Assembly: GCA_024734495.1 (NCBI GenBank)
Contig: JALMQS010000187.1
Coordinates: 17,298,455 to 17,362,454 of the forward strand
Reading direction: 5' to 3'
DNA: 64,000 bases
Source of the DNA: Forficula auricularia
Taxonomy: Eukaryota; Arthropoda; Insecta; Dermaptera; Forficulidae
Within the stretch, counting starts at the first letter, position 1, and every line of letters starts with the position of its first letter. Below the pieces are notes generated by a model that had not been told where the DNA came from, made no database searches, and saw only the letters and a list, made by a program, of their open reading frames with translations. A program made the translations under genes and the position numbers. Positions 44,101 through 56,000 of this stretch are shown piece by piece.

Positions 44101-44604
44101 TACATATGCTTTTCAGATTTTTTTTTTTTATTTTCATTTTGTTCAATAAAAACCGTTTAGTTAAAAGTATTATCAAAAGTTAATGTAGCAAAATCCAAAT
44201 TGAAAATGAAGGAATCATGAGAAAACAAGGGCAAAGAAAAGGTATAAAAATGGGGAACAATCTATAATTTGATTTTATTATTTGAATTTGTGTTATAAAA
44301 AAGAAAGTCTTATAAAGGAAGAAATAATTATTATTTTCAATTATCAGATTAAGTTTTTAATGGGTTAGATAGGTGACTTTTGAAGAGTCAGAAAATTTTT
44401 CCCTACATTCAGATACAATTGTAACACTTACTGCCGTTGTTCTTCGACTTTCGTCATACAGGCGAATTAACTAACAGACTCAGAGAAAAAAAGGCATTGA
44501 AGACATTTGTTTATCTTTTTAACCAATTGGCAACTATTAAGAGGTCCCCACTGGGAAAAATTCGAAAGTCGATTTCTTGTGACCACCCTAACAGCCCCTT
44601 AGGG
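44101..44604. other. Spacer
   Basis: No gene or repeat confidently recognised. Confidence 0.3.
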
Positions 44605-45803
44605 CAGTGGTTCTTAAACTTTTATTAGTCGCTGCCCCCTTAAAATCCGAAAGTATATTCGAGGCGCCCTTAAAATCTTAAAATATTTTCGCGGCCAGTA
44701 TCCCCCCTTCCATTAGGTAACATACTCGTAATTACTCGTACACAAAAAAAACTCAAATGTAACAATAATTCATAAATAAATCAAAAAGCAAAATAATTCA
44801 TGGAAATGTGTCCCACAGATGCGAAATGCAATGAATAGTGTCCGACCGAAACAGAATTTTCAGTTGAAATTGAACTTTTGGCCTGGGTCTCAGTTTCGGT
44901 CGAAAATGAAACCGAAACTTATTTAGACTTGTAAAAATTTCTATTGTATACTGGTATATTTTTACACATATACAACAGTAGTTGAAGTATGTAACAAAAA
45001 TATTTATTTATGTTATATATATCAACAAAAATATAAACATGTTAATGACTTACTCTTGTAAGTAAACTTTGTCAAAAATCAACATTTAAATATAAAGTAT
45101 AAACTCACTAATTGAGTATTTTAAATGTGTTCACAATATTCTTAAGACTAATAATGTATTATTCATTGAGATCTTGAGTTTAGCACTAGGAAATAAAAGA
45201 ATAACCTAATTATCAGACTAACAAAGATTACAATAATTTGTACGACAGTCAAGTACCCGAAGGACCTGCGACAATACAGGAACACTGAGTTTCGGCGCGG
45301 CCAAAGGTTCGGCCGATGACCGAAACTGTTGTCGAAACTAGATTTTTTGGCCGAAACAAACCGGAACCGAAACCGAACCTTCGGTCAGTCACTACAAAAA
45401 ATAAAAAATGCTTTATCAGATTGTCAGTAATAACATATTTCTTGAAAAATAGGTATATTTGCAAATGAAAGTATATATTTCCTATAATATAAAAATTGTA
45501 AACCTAGACTTATAAAAAATATTTACACGGTTTTATTCAACTTGTAATTTTGTCTGTCTGTCTGTTTGGGTCAAATTTACCTATGCGCTCAACGTTTTCA
45601 TTTAGTTTAACCATGTTTAAGAATATCTGAGATGTCATTAAATTCATCTGTTACCTACTTACATATTGTATCACTTATAAAAACTAGTAACATATTTTTT
45701 TTATTTATTTTTTTTATTTGTAAAGATATAAAAACTTAAAAAATTCTAATATTTTCGAGGCCCCCCTCCAAACTTTGCGCGGCCCCTCTGCTAAGAATAG
45801 CTG
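44605..45803. mobile_element. hAT non-autonomous element with perfect TSD
   Basis: Starts CAGTGGTTCTTAAAC, ends GCTAAGAATAGCTG; CCTTAGGG is duplicated exactly. It carries another element at about 44838-45400. Confidence 0.8.
44838..45400. mobile_element. Nested element with AGTG..CGACCGAA ends
   Basis: Both ends are rich in CGAAAC and GGTCGG words (CCGACCGAAACAG at the left, AACCTTCGGTCAGTCACT at the right). They look inverted and hAT-like, but the boundaries are uncertain. Confidence 0.5.
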
Positions 45804-46100
45804 CCTTAGGGCATAGGCCTCTCTCTTTGCCCACGCTTTCCTCTGCGTGGGTTTAAATAAAATAATAAATTAATACAATATTTTGAGAGGAATCTATTTA
45901 ATGTCTCTCCCCAGTCACAGATCACAATGGTGATTCTCTCTCCTTTTCTAGAGTTTTCCAAGCAGGAGACAAAACAATTAATTTCTCTTGGAAATTTTTT
46001 TTAATAATCATTTTATAAAACTTTTTTGAAGCCTTTAACGTGCTGCTCCACGAGTACAATACTTGACCATACTGCTTATGGTAAAATAATAAGTCTAGAA

Positions 46101-46160
46101 CAGGGGTGTCCAACCTTTTGACTTACACGGGCCAGATTTCAAGAAAAAACAAATGGTTCG
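46101..46160. mobile_element. hAT terminus, single
   Basis: CAGGGGTGTCCAACCTTTTG followed by CGGGCCAGAT is a typical hAT left end. I did not find a matching right end. Confidence 0.5.
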
Positions 46161-46453
46161 GGCCGCGGATTAAATATTGTAATTATATTGATATTTGTTA
46201 TTTACTAATGTAGAAATAAGAACTTTATTATTTTTTTAGCTCTTAAGTGAGCTTCTAATTTTACTTTTCGTAAATTTTATACTTGAAAATAGCTTCTCGT
46301 ATATGTAAATACATACCTACATACTTAGAGAAAGTGATATATGTATTAATATTTGTTTATATTTTTCCTGGCTAGATATAATTAATATAAAATTCTAATA
46401 AAGAGACAATATTCAATTTTTCTTTTAGATCGGTATCTAATTGATGTTCTAGA

Positions 46454-47255
46454 ACAGTGGTTCCCAACCTGGGGGCGATTTGGGTTATCAGGGGGGCGAT
46501 AAATAAGTAGGGGCGATTGGGGGGCGAAGAGTATTCAAAGAGGGGAAAATTAAAATACACTCACGTGCAAAGAAATGGAATCACTTCCCTTGCGAGTTGT
46601 TAAATTATTATTAATTATTTGACACGGTTACTGAGTTTCTCGACACGTCTGATCCTGTTTTAAGTGAGAATTTGAAGCATCGCAAGTTGGAACTTGCGTA
46701 TCTTACAGATATTTTTGAAAATATGAATGAAGTCAATATAAGGCTTCAAGGAAACAAGATGAAACTTATCAAGGCCAAAGGAATTATTTCATCATTCATC
46801 GCCAAGTTAGATATTCACAAGGTAAATATTGGCCGTAAAGAGCTGATTCAGTTTCCGACCCTTAAAAAGTGTTCAGTGTCAGATAACGAGACTCCTGGAC
46901 TCCCAGAAGACAAAATACTAATTTTTACTGATCACCTTGACCAGTTAAAAACTGACATGGAATCAAGATTTGAAGATTTGACAACTTACAAATTCCTGAT
47001 TGGATTCTAGATCCTTTCTTGCTTGAAGCTGTGGATAAGCTTAATAACTCTTTGCAGACGGAGTTTCTAGATCTGAAGTATGACTGTGAGACGAAAATCA
47101 TTTTCAAGCAGAGCGGTTACGAGTTAGCCTGGGTGAAGCTGATGGACACTTATCCACAACTGTGGGGAAAAATTGAACCACTTCTCATCTCGTTCCCGTC
47201 AACATATTTAGTTGAAAAAGGATTTAGTTCTCTTGTCCAGCCAGAGGCGTAGCCA
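46454..47255 (+). pseudogene. hAT transposase (ZBED5/FAM200-like) remnant
   Basis: A hAT-type end CAGTGGTTCCCAACCTGGG (46454) is followed by a Tc1-like terminus (46557) and then by transposase frames. These are 46672-47010 (LELAYLTDIFENMNEVNIRLQG) and 47019-47252 (SGYELAWVKLMDTYPQLWGK, then FPSTYLVEKGFSSL). The order matches ZBED5/FAM200-type hAT proteins, the last motif being the C-terminal dimerisation region. A frame break separates the two parts. The frame is cut at 47249 by the insertion of a family H element. Confidence 0.75.
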
Positions 47256-48820
47256 CGGGAGGGGGGGCAGACCCCCTCCCCTCCCCTCCCCTAAGAGCCG
47301 AGTTCATGGGATGAGTAACGGCAACGACAAACCGTTTCTTATGGAAAACTAACCGTAATTAATTATATTTCATATGTTTAATCAAGAATTATTTTTTAAT
47401 TTCTTGAAGTACCTTTTTAGTCGAGTTAAATTGTTCTCTAAGGGCCCCTCGCGGAAAAGTTTTGGGGTAGTTGTAATTTCTTCGACCCTTTATGTTTTTG
47501 GGTGTGCTGAATACGAATCTGAGGTGGCGGAACATTGTCAAATGCCAAAAATGTAAAAAATCTCATTTTTTGGCAGTTTTTTGCTTATAACTCGAAAACT
47601 ATCAACTTTTCATAAATAACCTTCCTATTCAAAATGAAAGTACATAAAATTTCCTACAAATTTCATTATTTAGGTTTTTTTCTCCGACCAACCGTTCGGG
47701 CTCAAGCGCTAGTTGAAAATTGGAGTATTTTTTTTTTGTTTTCGCAAATCCCAAAAACTCGCACTTTTTTCGATATATTCCCATTTTGACCATGAAAGAG
47801 CGCGTTTTCGACAAAGACCATTCTATACATTTTTAAGATAAATTACAATTCAAACAAGGTTACATAATTGGATAATGGTAACCCGAGCCGCAATGAGGTT
47901 GAAATTTTGAAAAACTCCAATTTTTTTCAAAAAAATCGCAGTTTTTTCTTTATAAAATGAAAACCACTCATTTTAAAAACTTGAGTCTATCTCATTCTCT
48001 GATTTTGATAAAACTTAAATTTGTAGGCTATCGAGGATTTTTTCCATGAAAATATAATATGATCCGAATCCTCAAAAGTGTCGGCCACACGAATATTTAT
48101 AAATCAAAGAGTTTTAACAAAAAAAAATTGGTCAAGGAAACGTTTAAGTCAACAAAGTTTCCTAGAGAATGAGATGAGAATCAAGTTTCTAGGCTGAGTG
48201 GTTTTCATTTTATGAAAGGAAAAACTGCGATTTTTCGTAAAAAATTTCAGTTTTTCAAAAGTTCATCTTTTGGGTTACCATTATCCACTTTTAAGATGAA
48301 ACTTTGTTTGAATTGCTTAAAAAATTTTAGTATAGTTTAAAAATGTATAAGTGGTCTTTGGCGAAAACATTGGTCAAAATGAAAAAAAATCGAAAAAAGT
48401 GCGAGTTTTTAGGATTTGCGGAAAAAAAAATACTCCAATTTTCAACTAGCGCTTGAGCGAACGAACGATTTGAATTCGGAAAAAAACCTAAATGATGAAA
48501 TTTATAGGAAATTTTATGAACTTTCATTTTGAATAGGAAGATTATTTACAAAAAAGTTGATGGTTTTCCAGTTATAAGCAAAAAACCGCCAAAAAATGAG
48601 ATTTTTCACCTTTTTTGGCATTTTTATTTAATGTTTCGTCTACGAAATTTTGTTAGCAAACATAAGATTGAGATTTACTTTACGAAAAAACATGAAGGGT
48701 CGAAGAAATTACAACTAGCCCAAAACCTTCCGAGTAAAAACACAACTGGACTAAGTATTTGTTTTAATAAAAAAAAAATTCCCTCTAAATATTTTGCTTT
48801 GTGGATTGACCCCCCGGTAT
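47249..48820. mobile_element. Family H element carrying a foldback, copy 2
   Basis: Starts CAGAGGCGTAGCCACGG, with TTACGGTTAGTTTTCC-type text on the minus strand shared with copy 1. It resumes after the foldback with AATTCCCTCTAAATATTTTG. A version without the foldback is at 62700-62880. Confidence 0.65.
47405..48760. mobile_element. Foldback within family H, long copy
   Basis: Inverted ends near TTTTTAGTCGAGTTAAATTG and CAACTGGACTAAG. Long arms share AAAATGAGATTT and TAGTTGTAATTTCTTCGACC. The centre (47890-48240) is absent from the copy at 29262-30092. Confidence 0.75.
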
Positions 48821-49176
48821 ATATTTATCTTGGGCTGATTGCCTTTCCATTGAATCCTCAGTTATTAAAAGCCAACCTTTAAATATAAAATATCTTCTCT
48901 TACATAATTTTTGTTAAATTTCTATCTCCCGAGAAATTATTATTATTATTTTTTTATCTACATTCATGTCCACTGAAAGGAACAAGGGAACTCATGGCCC
49001 TTGACCCTTAACCCCTCACCTATAAGTTTCCTCCTTCTTCCACATATTCATTTACTCTATCCTCTTATTTATTTATTTTATTTGCTCTTTTTAGATTAAT
49101 TCTTCTCCTCTGGAAATCTCCATCCCTGTGATCACCCACGCCATCCTCCAGCATCTGCTAGCATCAGGATCTTTTC
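48821..49176. other. Spacer
   Basis: No feature recognised. Confidence 0.3.
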
Positions 49177-49315
49177 CGAGGGGTGAACAGCGACCTAATA
49201 TCGTGTACACCTACTTCCACTTTCATTTCCAAGTAGAAGGCAATAGATGAATGGGGCATTATCTAATGAATTCCAAAGACGTGTACACCTAATTCCAATC
49301 GCGGTTCACCCCTCA
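49177..49315. mobile_element. Family A MITE, copy 5
   Basis: Inverted CGAGGGGTGAAC end; the last base of the right end is A instead of G. ATCTTTTC is duplicated exactly. Confidence 0.9.
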
Positions 49316-49329
49316 ATCTTTTCCAATGT

Positions 49330-49880
49330 AAGTCTCTCTTATTGATGCATTCTTAATCCCGTATGACTTTGCCTAGCTAATTTTCTCGGAACCCATTTGA
49401 GATAAAGAGCTGAAATTATACACATGTAATTATCTAATCCATCTTGAAGAGAGTACCAAATTTCAATAATATATCTTTAATAGATTCTCAGATATGGACC
49501 TGAGAAAATAACTAATTTTGGCACTCACTCACTCACTAACAGGTCATCAAAACCTATTCGGTACTTCCAATCATTCCAGAATCATGAAATTTCCCATGAT
49601 AGTAGATTTTGGAATCCAAACAAAGGAAAAATTCTAAAAATCCAAACTTTCTATCTTTCAACCACTAAAATGAAGGGATGAAGGTTGTAAAATAAATTTG
49701 CATATATTAAGAAATGATTCTATAGGATATAACTTGCAAATTTCAAATTGTTATCTTTAGTTTATCAGCTACAATGTTCTTACAGATATAGTGTTCCGTT
49801 TTATTTTTATACAGATGAGCCTTAAAAAATATCAAAAAAATTTAAAATAAAACAGCAAATGTATTTTCTGAAAACTAAAA
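49330..49880. repeat. Dispersed family R segment
   Basis: Shares AATTTTGGCACTCACTCACT, GGTCATCAAAACCTATTCGG and TTGAAGAGAGTACCAAATTT with 35160-35690 (reverse) and 51740-52170. Unclassified; possibly a non-autonomous element with no clear ends. Confidence 0.55.
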
Positions 49881-50009
49881 TTTTATTTCTTTAATACATA
49901 TATATTTTCAATGGCTGTATTGGGAGAGTATTTTATTATTAATAATAAATATTTATATTAAAATCTTAGAATCTGTCCTAAAAATTAAATTCTTTCAATA
50001 ATAATAACG

Positions 50010-53000
50010 TTAATTGATAACAGGATTCAGCATCATGTCTTCCATTGAAACTTTCGCAAAGAAATTACCCACAAAATTTTTCAAAACTTCAGGAAACACA
50101 TCATTCAGGGGCTGTACAATTTCAGCTAAGAAACTCTCAATATTGTCGTTGACTGCCTGGTTGATACCATCGCTTATTGTCTTGTCGTTGAACAAATTAT
50201 CCGCCCAGACAAACGACGCCTTTAAGTCCGCCTTGAAAATATTATCCAACTTTTGGATTTTGAGAAAATGTTTCCCATCTTTCTCTTCTGGTTTTGGCTC
50301 AAATTGAATTTCCACGTCCATCACCATGTTAGCTAAAAATAATCAATCGAAAAAAAACATTTAACGGAATCAAAGAACAAGAGTTTGGGGTACAATTAAA
50401 GGAAAGAATTGAATAAGCGAAACTTTCTCTTCTTCAGGATCTGAAATGAAGGGGTAAAAGTTATTGGCTTAATTATTACAAAGAAGTCAAAAATTGGGTC
50501 GATTCTTGAATCGACTCAAAAGACGAGGAATTTTTTTAACGCGGAATACGCATGCTGCCTGAAAGATGGGGATAAGTCGTAGTTAAGGATGGACAATACT
50601 TTGAATAAAATTCATTGTTCCAATTTCGCTGAATAAAGGTTCAAAGTTACAAAAAAACCCTCAAAACTTATTTGTAGACCTAATAACATATAGTAAAAAT
50701 ACAATGAACCTTGAATGCTGAAATTTGGCAAACTTCTGGTAAAGCTGTGGGCACATTAATAAAGAATTATATGTATAAGGTCATATACGGTAAAAAGTCT
50801 CCGCGGTTTTTTTGTATATTTTAGAACAAAAAAAAATGTCTTTATTGTAAATGAATTTTAATCAAGTACATATTGACCATTATTATCTACGACCTTTTGC
50901 CATTTTTTGGGTAGCTTCATAATTCCATTGGTGTGGAACTTCTGTGATTTATCGTCGAAAAACTTGGCCAACTGATTTTCGCTCGGCCATTTTTTTACCA
51001 TCAAGATTTGACTACTAGGTCATACCAATATACGGTGGATGCATCAAAACTTCCCAAACCGTGGCCGCCCACACATCTTTGATGTCTTTGAACAAATTGA
51101 CGGAACTTGGTTGGGAAGTTTTGATGCATCCACCGTATAGCCCGGACCTTGCACCGTCTGACTACCATTTGTTTCGGTCTCTGCAAAACTCTCTTGATGG
51201 TAAAAAATTGGCCGACCGAAGCGCCGCTGAAAATCACTTGGCCAAGTTTTTCGACGATAAATCACAGAAGTTCTACACCGATGGAATTATGAAGCTACCC
51301 AAAAAATGGCAAAAGGTCATAGATAATAATGGTCAATATGTACTTGATTAAAATTCATTTTCAATAAAGATATATTTTTTGTTCTAATATATACCAAAAA
51401 ACCGCGGAGACTTTTTATATGACCTATTATATAATATATATCTTAGCTAAACATATTATTTTTAACTTACTTGTATTTACAAATATTGGTCCTTTTCCTT
51501 GGATTTTAAGAAGCAGAAGTTTTCCATCAATATCATAATCGCCTTTTATTTCAACATACGGTACTTTGATGCTGAATTTCACCAAAGATTTCGTCAAATC
51601 CCAGCTGGGGAAATTGAAAAATTACAATTAGATATCATATTAGATGCTTTTATTATGTAATATTTTACGGGAAATGTTATAAATACTATAAAGTTATGTT
51701 GCTATAATTTTGGTTTAATTGTATCATAGCGCACAGAGTGCGCAGGCCAAGTTCGAGCATATATTAGGCCGTACACACGAACAATTTCGAGCCACTTTTG
51801 ACCCCGCTGCAGCTCGGAACCCATTTGAGATACACATGTAATTATGTAATCTATCTTGAAGAGAGTACCAAATTTCAATAATATACTTACATAGTTTAAA
51901 TAGATTCTGAGATATGGACTTGAGAAAAGTCGGTTAAAAATGGCTAATTTTTGCACTGACTGACTGACAGGTCATCAAAACTTATAGAGTATACCGAGGG
52001 GTGAACCGCGACCTAAAATTGTGTACACCTACTTCCACTTCCACTTTCATTTCCAAGTAGAAGACAATAGATTATCTAATGAATTCCAAAATAATTCCAA
52101 AGACTGGATACACCTAATTCCGATCGCGGTTCACCCCTCGGAGTATACCCTGCTTCTAATCATTCAAGTAAATTTTCATTTTTAAATAATAATTGCCCGC
52201 CTCCCTGGTGTAGTGGTCAGCATGTCTGGATGGCAACCCGGAGGTCACGGGTTCGATTCCCGGCTATACCCAAACATTTTTTCTGTAAGTATAGGGTTTG
52301 GAAAAAAAAATTAAGTGGGAGATAAATTTAACCTAATTTATCTCACGGAGAATTTACCACTGCTCGAAGCCCTTAAAAAACTTGGTAAATTGGATTGTAT
52401 CTAACTTTCTGAGATTTGGCTCGTGATCCCGGCTTCTTTCATTCTACTCTGTTCTTTTCACGATGGAGGGGCCATCCCATACAGGCCTTTAGGGGATGCA
52501 CCTTCTTGTGTATCTCCTTCTCACATCAATATCAATAAAAAAAATGTAATTACCCTAGAATGCTTGTCAAATTTGTATTGGTTTTGGAAATTAATCACGA
52601 ATACTTTACTACCCTTGGCCTCTAAAATGAAGGGATGAAATTTGTATGGTAAATTAATTTCCTCAAAAAAAAATATTTAAATTCGTCAAGAATAATTAAG
52701 TTCAAAAAAAATAGTAGATACCGAGGGGTGAACCGCGACCTAAAATCGTGTACACCTACTTGCACTTCCACTTCCTAGTAGAAGACAATAAATGACAATA
52801 GATTATCTAATGAATTCCAAAGTAATTCCAAAGACGGTGTACACCTAATTCCAATCGCGGTTCACCCCTCGGTAGATACTTTCACTTAAAATGCATTTTT
52901 TGAATTTTGAATGACAATCTAAATTTGTGAATTCTAAATTTTTTATTTAAATTATTTTCATGAAACTTGGCTTTTTTTTTTCTTTTATAATGATACTGAT

Positions 53001-56000
53001 ACAAGAAGAAGTTGCACCGACAAGGTTCAACCTCTGAAGTCCGCGGAGAACCCTTGTATTTTAGAAATAAGAGGAGATTTAGGGATTGGGTTGGAGTTGA
53101 AGGTGTTCGTCGATGCGTGTCTTGAAAGATTGAAGGTTATAAGTTGCTGGGACGAGGGTCGGGGGAAGAGAGTTCTAGTCTCTAGATGTCAAAGGAACAA
53201 ACGAGTTCGTTCGGTTAGTATCCAATTTTAGCGAGTAGGGGTGTTGTGTCCTAGAAAATCGTGTATTTCGCGCAAATGAAGCCTTTGGAGGGATTATTGA
53301 TTTTATCTCTTCAGAACAAAAGCCATGGTAGTATCTAAATAAGCTGAAGTGTTCTGATGTGGCCATCCACTTGACTTTACCATACAACTTGGCCTCTCAC
53401 TTATATTTAATATTTAATAAAATTATTTATAATCATGTAATGGAGGGGAGTTAGTTTTTGCATTTTTAGACTTCTCTTGTCCCACTGATTATGTATACAA
53501 AATTTCGTTGAGTTTGCTCAAATAACCTAGATTTTTAATTTTTTAACCTCCCCTCCGCCCCTGTTTTTGGCTCGATATGCACCAAAATCTAATCAGCTCT
53601 TAATCTCAATGCAACTAAACTACCTGTGAAATTTGGTTTCGATATTCACACTAGTTTTTGAGCTAATTCGTTCACAAAAATTTGGTAACGCACAGACTAA
53701 CAGACAGGCTAACAGACATTTTGACAAAACAATTATTAAAGATAAGAGTAAATAAATATTATATTTAATATTGATTTACTATGGTTTAAGGATACTAGGT
53801 CACTTATTTCACATTAAAATTAAAAAATTAAAAGAAATAAAAAAAATTTTCTTTTTCAATATATATATTTCGGGCTATCAACCCATCTTCAGGAAGTACA
53901 GAAAGTAACTGTTACTTTCTGTAATCCTGAAGATGGGTTGATAGCCGGAAATATATATATTGAAAAAGAAAAAAATTTTATATCTTTTAATTTTTTAATT
54001 TTAATGTGAAATAAGTGACCTAGTATCTCTAACTATAGTAAATCAATATTAAATATAATTTACATTATAATTCTGCTGAGAATGAAATACAAGATATTAT
54101 TGCTACTGCCACTGAAAGAGGAGACAGAGGGGAATGCCGCATTGGATTTCCTTCACTGACTTTTCAAAATCCTGAAGAAAGAGGGAATAGCTTCCGAAAC
54201 GTCGGTTTTATGAATAAAAAGATAGTGTAAATTATCTTCTTCTTTTTTTGGACTGCCTCATCAATATCCACTTAATAATATTTATTTACTCTTATCTTTA
54301 TTAAAGATGTTTCACCTTGCACCAACACCACAATCTCTACTAATTAAAAACAATTATTATCTCGAAAAATATAATTTTTTCGATGTTCACTTATTAGGGC
54401 TTTTTTTGTAGAGCGAAATGCCATGGTTTCGCCCAATTTTTTAAATCAAAATAGCTCCAGCCGTTTCTGAGATATTTCGAAAAAAAGAAGGAAAAAAACT
54501 TTTTTCATGCACGATTACAATACTTGACCATACCCTATATGGTAAAGTATAAAGAGAAAGGTCGGAGATAGATCTACGATGGGCCAGGGAGTCGAGAGTG
54601 TCAGTCAATGTTGAATCTCCTATCAGTCTGACAGCCCCCCTCTCAATTGCATCTTAGGTATTAAGAAAATGCTTCGAGGCTTCTCTTCACAAATGCGAGC
54701 AATATTCGAGACAAAGGCGAATTTGAGCCTTCTAAAAGATAAGAAGTTGAGTGAAGGTGAAAAAGCGTTTAGTCCGGAAAAGAAAGCCCAAGCTTATATG
54801 CTGCAGCTTTTGCTACTGAGATAATATGGTCATTCCAAGAAAGCTCAGAACCTAAGGTGACACCCAAAATTGACATTTTGTCACGAAATTCCAATGAGCT
54901 CGAATCAAAGGAAATGTCATGACGGTTTTACTCATTAAGTCGTTAGGGTACATTAATTAAATTCGTGGCCAGACAAGTTTCATGAAAATAATTTAATAAC
55001 GTTTAGGGAAAGCTGTGTTGGTTTATAGTGAAACACAGGAATTATTTGACGGATTATAGTGTTGTTTCACAAAAGAAAATTAAATTAAAAAATTTTTTTA
55101 ATTATATTTTGGAGATTTTTTATTTATCTCTATACATATTCCGGGCTATGAACCCTTCATCAGGAAGTTTAACAAAAGACTGAATATAAATTGTACCTTG
55201 TATTGATCTAGTGGTTAATATTTTAGTACAAGGCTTAGGAATAAGGGGGGGCAATGGGTATTGAACAAATTGTCTGACTATAGTCCGGAGGGTTCAGGTA
55301 AGTTGTCTATGGTCGAAATTTATTTATAAAGGATTCTAGAAATACCTATTAAAGGAATTTGTATAAAGGTTTAAGACTATATAAATTTAGACAAAAGAAG
55401 AAGATATAGAAAATCAAGAACACATATTTTGTATAGAGTGAATTTCTGTTAATTTAGGTTTCTTAATAGATCAATTGTTGATTTTGTTCTTTCTAATTGG
55501 TTATTTAGAATAGGTTCTTTGCGGGCGATTGCTTTTATAATTTCGGTGGATTCTAATAAATCTAATATGCGTCCTTTTGGTGAGAAATTCAGAATAAGGG
55601 GGCTTTCTTTAGATGGGCAATGATTGTTATCAAATAGATGTTCAGCAAATGCTGAAACGTAATTTAGTGGTTGGGAATTAGGTTTATCACTGTTCAATTG
55701 TAGTTGCCTCAGTGATCTCTTGTGTTCAGCAAGGCGGTCATTGATGGATCTACCAGTTTAACCTATGTAAAAAGCTTCACAGTCACATTGTAATTTGTAG
55801 ACACCGCTTTTTTCTTGGGGATTAATTTTGTCTATTTTATTGTTTACTAGTAAAATTTACAATCGACAAATCTAGATTGTCATTCAAAATGGGAAATGCA
55901 TTTTAATTGAAAGTACTATTTTCCCAACTTATAATTATTCTTGGCGAATTTAACATGGCTGTACCCTAGATTTCATTAGTTTTTCGTACTTGGCCAGTTT

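Larger units (their letters stand above)
53735..54309. repeat. Nested palindromes with hammerhead motifs
   Basis: An outer pair (GATAAGAGTAAATAAATATT and complement) encloses an inner perfect palindrome (53761-54058) and a single-arm fragment (54090-54280) of the 31.5-kb palindrome. Such inverted and partial copies are usual for Penelope-like insertions. Confidence 0.65.

Noticed and set aside
51001..51265. Minus-strand frames with DASKLPNQ-like text
   Set aside because: They are the antisense of the mariner transposase in a palindrome.
52199..52272. Possible tRNA gene
   Set aside because: A and B boxes are good, but it continues into a SINE body with an A-rich tail; the acceptor ends were not shown to pair.
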